This document shows positions 26,701 to 38,700 of a stretch of 64,000 nucleotides of DNA, piece by piece (the first letter of the stretch is position 1; each line of letters opens with the position of its first letter). The translations under genes and the position numbers were made by a program. A model generated the notes under the pieces. The model searched no databases. It had not been told where the DNA came from and saw only the letters and a list, made by a program, of their open reading frames with translations. The DNA comes from Opisthocomus hoazin (taxonomy: Eukaryota; Chordata; Aves; Opisthocomiformes; Opisthocomidae): contig NC_134433.1 of the NCBI RefSeq assembly GCF_030867145.1, positions 12,661,216 to 12,725,215 of the forward strand, in the 5' to 3' direction.

Positions 26701-29700
26701 TGAGCATCGTCTGAACACCACCCAGCCTGCCTTACCCCTCTGACGGGCACAGGCTGGTGTGCAGGTCCTGCTGCGGCCGCTGGCGCGGGGTGCCGGGCTC
26801 ACCCCGTCGCTCTTCTCTGGTGAGGCAGGACGGGTCTCGCTGCCTTTTGGAGGCTTCACCTCCCAGCATGGCGGCTGGAGCGAGGTTTCTGGTGGAGCAT
26901 CTCTTCTTGCAAGCTCCCGGGGCTGCTGCGACCACGTCTGGGGCCCCTGGCCGCCGCGCGCAGACACGGCCCATCCCTCCCTCTCCCGCCTGGGAAACGC
27001 GAGCGTCACGGTCAGGCTGTGGGGTGGTGGCCCACCCCCTGCTTGGGTGCTGCTGGGTTTGGCATGGCGGGTGGCTTTCCCCCCGGCAGGGACCGTTCCC
27101 CGTTCTGGGTGGCCGGGGTACTGGGAACCCGGCACAGACCCCTCTTAGCAAAGACTGGGCAAAGCCTGAGCTGCAACGTGGACGCAGCACGGGGCGTGGG
27201 CTCCGGAAAGTCCCGGTGTCTGTGCCCCTGCCCGCTTCTCACCGCAGGAGTTTGTTCCAGGCATGGACGGGTGCGGGGAGCAGCGCCGGGGTCCTGCGGG
27301 CAGAGCACGCGTGGCCGCTGGTTCCCCTTTTGCTGCCGAGGAAACTGCTGAAACAGCTCTTGCGTTAGCGTCCCCTCCTCCGGCCCGTTCCTGCCCCCCG
27401 CTCACCGGGGCCGCCATGTCTCTCACAGGCGTTGCGCCGATGCTCATGTCCCCGGGGGTCGCGGGTGGGCTGGGGCAGCGGCCAGGTGACAGCGCCAATC
27501 CCCGCGGGGATGCGGGACAGACGCTGTGGGGAGGGGTCCGGGACCCTTCTGGGGTCCCCCTTAGAGGACCCGATCCTGGGGAGGAGTCTGGGACCCTTCT
27601 GGGAGCCGCAGAGCCAGGTCCCCTTTAGAGGACCTGATCCTGGGGAGGGGTCTGGGACCCTTCTGGGAGCTGCAGAGCCAGGTCCCACTTGGAGGACCCG
27701 ATCCTGGGGAGGGGTCCGGGACCCTTCTGGGGTCCCCCTTAGAGGACCCGATCCTGGGTCACTCGCGGTGGCGGCAACCCCCGCGGGGCGAGTGGGGGCG
27801 GGGTGGGGGTCCGGAGGGGTGCTCCCCGCGGGGGGGGGGGCACGGCAGGGGACCCCTCCCCGCGGGTCCCGTCGGGGGCGGAGGGGGGGCCGGCAGCTCC
27901 CCGGCCCCGACCGCAGGCCGCCGGCGGAGCGGCCCCACCTCCCGGCCCGGGAGCGGCGTTTCCTGCAGCGAGGGCGGAGCGGCGGCAGCGGCCCCTCCAC
28001 CGCCGGCGGCCCCCCCGGGGGGGCTGAGCCGAAGGCCCCGGGGAGCACCGCGCCGTCCCGCCGCCGCTTTGCCCCCCCTCGCCGGTGCTGGGAGGCGGGT
28101 GCTGCTGGGACATCCCGGCGCCGGGGGCCGCAGCACCGGGGATCCCATAATGGCTCCTTTCATCCCGCGGCGGGGGCCGGCGGCCAGGGCTGAGTCAGGC
28201 CGGGCCGGCTCGGCCGTGTGAGCCCCTCGCCTGGAGCCTTGGCGGGGGGGGGTGCCCCCCGCCGCCGCCCGGCCGGCCATGGAGGAGGAAGAGGAGGCCA
28301 TAGGGTACCTGGATAAAGTGCTGGAGGATGAAGATGACTCCGAGCCGGGAACCCCCACCAGCCCCGGGTCTCCGTTCTCGGCCGGCGAGAAGGTGGGCGG
28401 GGGGGGGGGGGCGAGGGGGAGTCTTGCTGGTGCGGATGACACCCGGCTCTCGGAGCAGCTCCTGGGGCTGGGGGGGGACACACGGAGCTGGGGGGGGGCA
28501 CAGAGCTGGGGGGGTGGGCAGCGGGGGCATCGCTGCATCCCTGACACCCCCCGGGCTGGCAGTGGCCGGGGGCACGGGGCAGGGCAGCGCCAGGCGTGGG
28601 GTGCAAAGGGCTCAGCGGGTGCTGGCGCAGAGCGGGGCGAGCCCCCGGCCTTCCTCCCGAGGGGGAGCGGGGGCCACGCGTGGGCGGGGGGGGCTGCGTG
28701 GCTCAGCAGAGCCGGCGAGGGATGCTCAGAAGGGGCCGAGGGATGCTCGGGGGGGCCTGGACCACGCTCTGCCACTGCCCCGCTGCTTGGCCACCAGCAA
28801 CCCCTCAAGGGCCCCAAACCCTGGTGCTGGGGGGCTTCCCCAGGGGGATTCCTGCGCTGGAGGGTGCAGCCCAGCACCCTTCTGTCGCCTGCCCTGCCGG
28901 GGGTCCCTGGGTGCCCCGAGGGGCACGGGGCTGGAGGAGGGCTCTGGCCCCGCTCTCCCGGGGTCTTTGTACAGGGTGGGCGCCAGGCCCTGCTTTAGGG
29001 TTGCACCTCTAGGTCGCGGGGGGTCCGGCTGGCATCGTCCCTGCGGGGTGCTGCGTGCCCGGGTGCGGATGGGCCCCTTATCTCCCCCACTCCCACGCAG
29101 GGCCCAGGCTGGGGGAAGCAGGAAGAGCCCGTGACTAATCGGCGGCAAAGAGCCTGCGAGCTCTCAGTGCGCAGAACTGCCCCCCCCCCCGCGCACCCCA
29201 CTGCCGCAGCGGTCCCCACGGGCTGGCCTGAACGGTGCAGGCTGGCGGGGAGCCGCGGGGTGGGCACCCCGGTTGGCGCAGCAGCCCCCGGGGCTGGCTG
29301 GTGGATGCCGGAGCGGGATGGGGAGATGCTGCTCGGTGGCTGCCAGGCACGACGGCCAGGGCTGGTGGGGCAGGCAGGGGCGAAACAGGACCAGTACACC
29401 CCCGGACTGTGCCCAGTGGCTCATTGCCCAGAGCAACTGATGTCCCCGTGGCTCTGCTTCGTCCCGGTCCGGGTGGCAAAGCTTGGCTCCTGAGTGTGAT
29501 TTTTAAGGCTGACAGTGCTGGGGGGGAGGCAGGGGCACGTCGGGCGTTTGAGGCAGTCCAGGGGCTGGGGCTTCCATGCCTGGGCGCTGGCAGAGCTCAC
29601 TGGGGGTCCCGGAGCCCTCCAGCCAGGCTGAGCGTTGCCTGTCTCCCTGCTGTGAGGGTTGTGCTGCTGGAGCAGCGATGCCGCACAGACGTGGGCATGG

Positions 29701-32700
29701 GCTGAGCCGCCGACGGCCGGAGCAGCAGCGGGGCTGCACACAGCCCGGGACCTGCCCTGGTGCCACCGGGCAGCGACCGCTGTGGTGGCACCTTCTGGGA
29801 AAGCCTCAGCTGGGGAAAAGGGTGGTGCTGGATCACGTGGCAGCACCGTCCGCTGCCGGGCATGATTTCACCGGGCGCCTCTGGACTCTGCCCTGGGAGA
29901 GTCCTGCTGTGCCGCGCACCACCCTGGAGCGCTGCCAGTGGCACCGGGCTCCTGGCCAGCCGGGAGCAGGGAAGGGAGCGAAGCCAGCACAGCCCATGGC
30001 TTCCCAGCTGGCTCCAGCCTGGCTGTGCTGCCCAGTGGGCCTGTGCCCGGCCCTTGCCATGGAGCTTCCCCGATCCTGGCGGGGACACGTGCCCATGTGG
30101 GGATCCTGGGAATGAGTCAGTGGGATGATGAGTTTCCTCCTGTGCTGGTTGCTGGCTCAAATGGGCTCTTTACTCTGTTGCTCAGGGCGAGCGAGATGCT
30201 GGCAAAGGCCTGGAGATGCGGAAGCTGGTGCTCTCCGGTTTCCTGGCCAGCGAGGAGATCTACATCAACCAGCTGGAGGCCCTCTTGTTGGTGAGCACAG
30301 CCCCCAGCCTGGGCAACCCCTCCGGCAGGGGTGGGTCGATGGGAGGATGGATGGGAAGATGGGAGGATGGATGCGTAGTTGGGTGGATGGGTAGATGAGA
30401 GGGTCGATGGATGGGTGGATGTGTGGTTGGGTGGATGGATGGATGGATGGGGTCATTTCTTCTTGGACAGCCTCCCCCAGGCAGGCCTGGCCTGGGCACT
30501 ACCTGGGAAGGAGCAGAGCTGCAGGAGCCACATCAGAGCCAGCAATGCTCTGGCCCGGCCGCCCTGTCTCACCTCCCCTTGCTGCCAGCGTGCCTGGCGG
30601 GGAGGTATTTATAGCCCCGCTTCCTCTTGCGGACTTGCTGGCCCCCGTGGAGGAGACACTGTTGCACAATGCAGGGGTCACCACTGCCACGGGGAAGTCT
30701 GCGGGGATGCACGCGCTGGGAGCCGTCCCTTGGTCCTGCTGCTGGCTGAGACCCGTCCTGGGCAGCCCTCGCTGCCAGCTCAGATCCCCCTCGTCTGCCT
30801 CTCAGTTCCCCTCCCAGCCCTCATCTCAAATGCTCTCCCTTCTCCTTCTGCAGCCTATGAAGCCGCTGAAGGCCACAGCCACTACGTCGCAGCCCGTCCT
30901 CACCCTCCAGCAGATTGAGACGATTTTCTACAAGATTCAGGACATCTACGAGATCCACAAGGAGTTCTACGACAGCCTGTGCCCGAAGGTGCAGCAGTGG
31001 GACAGCAACGTCACCATGGGCCACCTCTTCCAGAAGCTGGTACGCGTCTTCCCTGGGGCTTGCTCCGTTTGGAAGAGGAGGAGGGCCAGGGAGATGGAGC
31101 ACCGTGCTGCGGAGCTCAGCCCTATGGCGTGGCTCAGCTCACGCCCTGCCCTGTGCTCACTGGTGGCCGTGGGACTTGCTGCATCCCTCGCTGCCTGCCC
31201 GAGCCCTCCCGTCCCAGGTCGGGTGTTACTGCAGCCTCCGTGCCCCTCGCTGCAGCGGGGATGCCCACGGCTGGCAGGTCCTGCGTGTGACCAAGGTGGG
31301 GTTTTGGCTGGAGGGGCACGGTGTTGCTTTACCTTGGGGCTGGCGGGAGCCCAGACGTGTGGGTGACCCTCTGGGGAGAGGCAGGGAGCCACGGGCTCGT
31401 CGCTGCCTGCGGGCGCTGCAGCGATGGCTCCCTGGGGTCACCCTCTGGGTCCTGCCACCGCTTTGGGCTTGTGAAGGTAGCGTGGCTCTGCCCATGGGTG
31501 CTGTGACTGTGCCAGAGAGGGGAGGAGGAGAGGGCAGGTTGAAGTTTGCCGGGAGGTGGCTGTAGCTTCAGCCCGTGCTGTCCAGACGCCTGTTGGCTTT
31601 CTGCTGGATTTTGGAGGTTTGTGGGGGCACAGGATTGGGCCAGAGCCCCACTGCCCTGCCCCAGGTGAGGGCTTTCCCTGGGGCCCGCCAGCTGGCTGTG
31701 GTCTGGCTGAGCTTCGTGCCAGGAGGGGACAGCTCTGGGCAGTGTCCCCACGGTGCTGCCTGGCCCCTCGCGCTGTGGGGGGTTCAGCATCGCGCCGGGT
31801 GCCCGGCTAACCCCCGCTCCCCACAGGCCAGCCAGCTGGGGGTCTACAAGGCCTTTGTGGATAACTACAAAATCGCGCTGGAGACCGCGGAGAAGTGCAG
31901 CCAGAGCAACTACCAGTTCCAGAAGATCTCGGAGGTAAGCTGGACCGGGGCTGTGCTGGGGGGATGGGGCTGCCACGGCCGGGCTGTCCCAGTGCAGGAC
32001 AGAAGGACAGAGACCGCTGTCCCCGTGGCTGAGCTGACCTTGTGTGCCCTGCAGAGATGTTCTCCCTGCCCTGGGGACTCAGGGACAGGGCCATCGGCGG
32101 CTGTACTGGAGGGTCATGGTCTCCAAGTATTGCGGGGTTCGTTCCCCATGTCGCGCAAGCTCAGGCTGGGCTCAGCCCTTGCTGCCATCCTTTCTGGAAC
32201 GCCGGGGCAGCCTGCACCCGCTCCTCCATCCAGTGAGTGTGGGTGCTGGGTGCTGGGCACCTGTGGCTCATCTCCTGCTGGCTGCATCTTCATGCCTGGC
32301 TCCCCTATAGAGATGGGGACCTCCGTGGTCGCAGCCTGGCTCCCCGCTCCCTCCAGCCCCCCCACAGCAGGGCTGTCCAGCTCAGTGGGACCAGCAGCAT
32401 CCCCGGGCTGCTGTGGGGCTGGGTGTCCTGCGCTGGGGTGCCCCGTGGGTCCACTGCATCCCAGCTGCTGGGCACTGCCAGAGCTGCTCCCGGCCAGGCA
32501 GCATCCCATGCAGTCTGTATCTCCACCCCAGCACACGTGTGTGGTCTCCAGCGTGGCCAGGCTGGGGCTGGGGGGAGATACCAGGGTGCAGGAAGGGTGG
32601 GGAGGGGACCCCCATGACCTTGAGGAATGACCTCCCCCCCCTCCAACCCCCCCCCCGTGGGCTGCTCTGATGGGCCTTTCCCTCCCTAGGAGCTGAAGGT

Positions 32701-35700
32701 GAAGGGCTCCAAGGACTTGAAGGAGAGCCACACGTCCGTCACCATGGAGGGTACGGCGGGTGCGGGCGTGGGGAGGGGGCTGCAGCCTTTTGTCTGCGCG
32801 CGGGCCCGGCGCGGATGAAATACTGAGCAGCTCCCACGAGCGGAGCCCTTTGTGTTCCCGTGTGTGGAGCCAGCGAGGGGGGGGGAACACAGCTCTTCAG
32901 GATGCTGGGGGCGTGCGGCAGCCCCCCACCCCCTGCCCACCCCCTCCTCCCCGCGTGCGCCGAGAGCCGTGCTGAGGGGCCGATGCCGTGCCGCAGCCGG
33001 GCTGAGCTGCCGCGGGGCGGCAGAGATGGCTGCGCGGAGACGGGGCTGCCATGGAAATCCTCGTCGTCGTCCGGCTCTGCTGTAACTGCACCTACGGTGA
33101 GGCGAGGGGTGCGGTTCCAAATTCGGGTGCCCGGCGGGGAGCGATGCTGCGGGGATGCTGGCCCCGGGGCTGGCTGTCCTTGCTGGGGGGGGGGAGGCTG
33201 CGTCGTGCTTTGCAGCCTGAAGTTGGGAGCGTCTTTGTTCCAGACTCTATTGAATCATCTTGGCTCTGGCACACGCGGCCACGCGCTCGCTTTCCCCGCC
33301 GGGCAGGGGCTCGTGCCGGCAGCGGGACAGCGAAGGGCTGGGACGGCGGGGGGACCCCCTGCCCGGGCTGTGCCGTGGGGATGGCGGGAGGGAGGGGTCC
33401 CCGTTTGCTTGCCGGAGGCTGTGAGCATCGCGGGGCTGGAACGCCCATCTCTCAGCGGCTGGGGAGGAGAGGTGCTGAGCATCCCTGGCTCCGTGCTGCC
33501 TGCGTGTGGGTCCCGGGCTGGTGGGACCGTGCTGGTGAGGAGCCTGGCGCTTCTCGCTTGTGCTGGGACAGCCCCTCCCGGCGCTCGCCCGGGCTTTGCG
33601 TGTGGCTGTAGCGATGGCAGCAGGAGGGTCCATCCCCGCTGTGGGTCTAGGGTGGGGGAGAGGGGAGGGACACCCTGCCTGCCCCCTCCATCCCAGAGCA
33701 GGGCTCTCACCGGCTGCTGCCGGGAGCGGGGCTCCGGTTTTACCTGCTGGCATGCAGTCGTGGGAGATGCAGTCTCCAATTCAGGGTCCAGCCCCATGTC
33801 CTTGCCCCCCGAACAGACCCCCTCCTCGCTGGGAGGGGGGTGTCCCTCTCTCAGGACTGAGCACCACAAAGCAGCACCCTCCAGGGGAAAGGCGATGGAG
33901 ACCCCGCAGCTCGTAGCGCAGGGTGGGGTCGGCGGCACCTTTCCCTCCTCTCCCCCGGCCCGAAACCCGGCCCTGCTTGGCCCCGGCAGTTTGGGGAAGT
34001 GCTTCGAAGCGAAAGGGAAACCCAGAGCCATCGGCCTGGGCGCGAGCAGCCCGGGGAGAGACGCGAGCGGGTGGGTGCGGGGAGCAGCACCGTGGATGTG
34101 ATCTGTGCCTTCGCCCACCCAAAGAGCCAGGAAGGAGGAGGAGGGTCTGGCTGCTCAGGGTGAAACGTGCCTCTGAAGACCCCTCGGGGCTGGTTTCCCA
34201 CAGGGAGGGTGCATGGCAGGAGAAAGCGGGGTGTCTGCCCCGTGGGGGGGGCTTCTCTGCCCCCCTGCCCCGGACAGAGTTGTACGTGCAGTCACGGGGG
34301 GCTGCAGGGAGGGGACATGGGGCAGCGGTGTTGGGACGATGCCTCAGCCCCTGGGAGTCTCTCTGCTGGTGGGGCAGGCTGGGTTCCCCTGGCACCCAGG
34401 GCTGCCTGGGGTGGGGGAATACGGGGTGTCCCACGGGGCGGCAGAGCCCCGTGAAGGCAGGGCAGGGACAGGACCCGCCGCTGAGCCAAAAGGGAAACTG
34501 AAAAAGCTGGGGGTGACGAGCAGGTCTCCCGTCCCACAGCCACTGCACGGCGAGCTGGCGGTGCTCGTGCCGGTGCTGTGCCTGGGGAGGTCCTTTGCCC
34601 CCGGCGGGGACACGCTGGTGCGGTCGCAGTGGGGATGTCCTGCAGCTGGCAACAGCTGGGGCAGAGTGGTGTTTTCACGGCGGCCCTGCTGGCTTTGCAA
34701 CCCGTGACCTGTGGCAGCAGAGGGGAGGAGGACGTGGTGGCTGGGTCAGTGTCCCCGTCGTGACCCGTTTTAGGGCAAGGACAGACCTTGCCGGCACGGG
34801 GCCATGGCTGGAGCAAAGCGGCGTGTGGGGTCACCACGCAGCAGTGGTCAGGGCTTGTCACCCCGGCGGGGACCTCGCAGGTGCCCACGCTGCTGGCGAA
34901 ACCCCTCGGGTGCCACCTCAAAATGGAGGTGCATGTCGGGCAGTTGCCAGCGCTGGGCTCTGCCCTTGCTCCGCACACCAACCCGGCCGTGGTCTCTCCT
35001 GCTGCCGGCGTGGCAGGGCACGGGGCTGTGGCATCGAGCCGTGGCTCACCGCTGCTCGTCACAGTGACGTGATGGCCCAGCTGTCTCTGGCTCTGTCCGT
35101 GATGGACCCCAGACACTCCCCAAGGGCTCTGTGCAGACCTGAGGGGGTCTCTGGGCGTCTGGTCTCCCCTTCTTGCCCCTGTGGGATGCGGTGCTGGCTC
35201 TGGTGGGTGGGAGAGGGGGCCAAGCCCCAGCGGTGGGTGGCTGCTGATGCCTTCTCTCTCCCCACAGCGCTGCTGTACAAACCGATCGACCGTGTGACAC
35301 GGAGCACCCTCGTCCTGCACGTGAGTGTGGCACCAGTCCCGTGGCAGGGGACAGTGGGGGCTCTGCTTCCATTGCTCCTGGGGACCCGCAGCCGTGGGGA
35401 GAAATGCTGTGGGGGGTCCCTGGGGTGGGTGCTGCAGGCAGGGCAGTGCCCTTGTGCCGCTCACCCACGCCTGTCCCCTTCCAGGACCTCCTCAAGCACA
35501 CCCCAGCCGACCATCCCGACTACCCGCTGCTCCAGGACGCCCTCCGCATCTCGCAGAACTTCCTCTCCAGCATCAATGAGGACATCGATCCCCGGAGGAC
35601 AGCGGTCACCACCCCCAAGGGGGAGGTGAGGCAGTGGGGAGGGCAGTGCCTGGGCACGGGGTGAGGGCTGAGCCCTCTGCCAGCCCCTGGCTGGTGTCTC

Positions 35701-38700
35701 CACCCTGAGGAGCTCCATGGTGCTTGGCCAGGAGATGGAGGGTTGCCTCTAGACACAGTCCTGGGTGCTCTACCTGGCCCTTGCTGCTTGCTGGCACCCT
35801 ACTGAGAGTATGGGACCCAAAACAGCACCCAGAGGCTATGCACCTTCCCATGCCCCGGTTGATTTAGCCATGGAGAGGGACAGGAGCATCCGTCCCCGGC
35901 GGTTTGTTGGCCTTTGCTGCCTGCCCACTCTCACCCCAGCCCTGCTGCCCCACAGACCCGGCAGCTTGTCAAGGATGGCTTCTTGGTGGAGCTGTCGGAG
36001 GGCTCGCGGAAGCTGCGGCACGTCTTCCTTTTCACCGACGTGCTGCTCTGCGCCAAGCTGAAGAAGACGGCGGTGGGGTAAGGAGGGTGCTGGGCATGGG
36101 GGGAATGTGTCACAACCCCCCCGTCCTCCGTCGGGCAGGGGGATGTGCTGGGGAGGGGGTCAGGCATCACTCGGTGCCTGTGCCCCGGCCGCAGGAAGCA
36201 CCAGCAATACGACTGCAAGTGGTACGTGCCCCTGGCCGACCTGGTGTTCCCCTCGCCGGAGGAGTCGGAGCACTGCCCGCAGGTCCACGTCATCCCCGAC
36301 CACGAGCTGGAGGACATGAAGATGAAGATCTCAGCCATCAAGAGTGAGGTGCAGAAGGAGGTGAGAGGAGGGTGCAGGTGGTTGGGGAGGGTGCGGGACC
36401 TGCTGCTGGGGTGGGCGCCTTCCTCTGGTTCGGGGATGGGACATGGGGGGCCAGGGCTGCCTGCAAAAGCTCCCGTCTGCTCCTTGCCTGCAGAAAGCCA
36501 ACAAGGGGCAGAGCCGGGCCATTGAGCGCCTCAAGAAGAAGATGTTTGAGAACGAATTCTGGCTGCTCCTCAACTCACCCGCCATCCCCTTCCGCATCCA
36601 CAACCGCAACGGGAAGGTGAGGAGGTGGGCTGGGGGCCGGGCTCAACGCTGCCTGCGCACAGCCTGCTGCATCACCCTCTCTCTTACAGAGCTACCTCTT
36701 CCTGCTGTCATCCGACTACGAGAGGTCAGAGTGGAGGGAGGCCATTCAGAAACTGCAGAAAAAGGGTAAGTCTGGGGCTGCCGAGGCATTCTTGGTGGCT
36801 CCTGACCCCCCAGATACCATGAGAAGGTCCTGCAGGATCGCAGCCTGCTCGGTCTCTGGGCCAGCACTGAAGCTCCTCTCCCGTCCTCTCCCAGACCTCC
36901 AGGCCTTCGTCCTGAGCTCGGTGGAGCTGCAGGTGCTCACGGGATCCTGCTTCAAGCTACGCACCGTTCACAACATCCCAGTCACGAGCAATAAGGACGG
37001 TGAGTGTCGGCTGGGCTGGCGGGTCCGTCCTTGCCTCCGGATGATGCCGGGGAGGAGCTGCGGGGTCCCTCGGCCGGAGCGGGGTCCCTGCTCGGGGACC
37101 CTGGCTGTGCAGGGGGACAGCTACCCACCAGGTGGCACTGCCGGAGCAGAGCCAGACTCCCGGCCGGAGCGATCCCGGCTGCAACATGGGGCTGCTTTTG
37201 GGGTCTCTCCAGTATCCCCATGGGCTGGGCAGGACCAGGGGGTCCCCAGGGCGAGACCCAGCCAGCCCTACTGGAACCTCACCCAGGACTGTCCAGCAAG
37301 CAGGAGAGCTCGGGATATCTGGCAGGGATGATCGGCAGTGGGGGATACGTGTCCTCTGCCAGACCTTAGGGACAGCCCTCCAGGGGGGCTGGGGACATCG
37401 GGGTGTCACCGCAGGCACCTAGCACTCGCGATGGCAAAGGCTGCCTTGGGCACGGCGGCTGGCACGCTGGCCCCGGGGCACGGGAGGTGGCAGCTGAGCA
37501 CTGACACAGCCTCTGCTCTCCCCACTGCAGACGACGAGTCCCCCGGGCTCTACGGGTTCCTGCACGTCATCGTCCACTCCGCCAAGGGCTTCAAGCAGTC
37601 TGCCAGTAAGTGTGGGTGCCCACCCTCGCTCGGAGGGGCCGGTGTGATCGGAAGAGCTGGGGTCCAGCACGTGGCCCTGCTCTGCCGACCATGGTCCCTG
37701 GGTTTTCCTCGGGTGCTGAGCAGTGTCTGCTCCCCCAGATCTTTACTGCACGCTGGAGGTGGACTCCTTCGGCTACTTCGTCAGCAAAGCCAAGACCAGG
37801 GTTTTTCGGGACACCACAGAGCCGCAGTGGAACGAGGTGAGAGGAGGGTGAGACGCAGGGAGGGGACTGTGCCGGCCCTTTCCCTTCCAGCCCCAGTTTT
37901 GGAGCTGCTCTGGGGTGCTGGGGCTGAGCCACCCTCCCTCCGCGCCCCAGGAGTTTGAGATCGAGCTGGAAGGCTCCCAGTCCCTGCGCATCCTCTGCTA
38001 CGAAAAGTGCTACGACAAGACCAAGCTCAACAAGGACAACAACGAAATCGTGGACAAGATCATGGGCAAGGGGCAGATCCAGGTACGCGCTGGGACTTTT
38101 GGGCATCTTCTCACGCAGTGTTGGACCTCTTGGGGCCAGGTGCCTGGGCTGGGAGGGTTGCCCTGGGGCGATGCCTGGAACGGGAGATGCCTGGCAGCAT
38201 GGGCAGGCAGCTCTGCTTTTGGGAGTGGGGCACAGGAGTTGTGGCTCAGGGTTGAAGGCAGGGAGGTAGGTGGGCATCAGGCATGTGGGTGATGGTCCTG
38301 GGGTGCAGCAGCTGCAGGAGAAGGTGGGACAAAGTGAGAGGGGGTCCTGCGGACGTGGCAAAGCCAGCAGTTACCCCCAAGACAAGCGTCCAGCCTCAGC
38401 TGGGCTGGAAGCGTTCCTGTCCTGCTGCCCTCTGTGCTGCGGCCCTCGGGGGGGCCCAGGGAGGGCAGTGAGCGTGCAGTCCCCTGTCCCTCCCCGCCAG
38501 CCGTGGCTGTCCCCCTCTGCCACCATCTGCCTCCCCTGCGCCTCCATCAGCCGCTGTTATGGCAACGGGGGTTTCCAGGGCAACGGCTGAGCCGCCTCTG
38601 ATTGGCAGTTGCCAGGCAGGGAGGATGGAGGCCTGGGCTGCCCTGAGATGCTCCCAGGTGAGCAGGACCGGGAAGATGGGGGTGGGGGGGACAGGCAGCC

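Larger units (their letters stand above)
25350..30185. other. ABR: ABR intron 2
   Basis: This 4.8-kb intron contains a T15 run (25945-25959), the second copy of a dispersed 46-bp element (26631-26678), a four-copy minisatellite (27531-27758), and the CpG island and alternative first exon at 28279. Nothing else coding is seen. Confidence 0.5.

Noticed and set aside
24102-26750. Minus-strand peptides [10 protein letters not shown] and [10 protein letters not shown] as a conserved coding exon
   Set aside because: They are the reverse reading of the duplicated 46-bp element. The similarity does not extend and no splice sites frame it.
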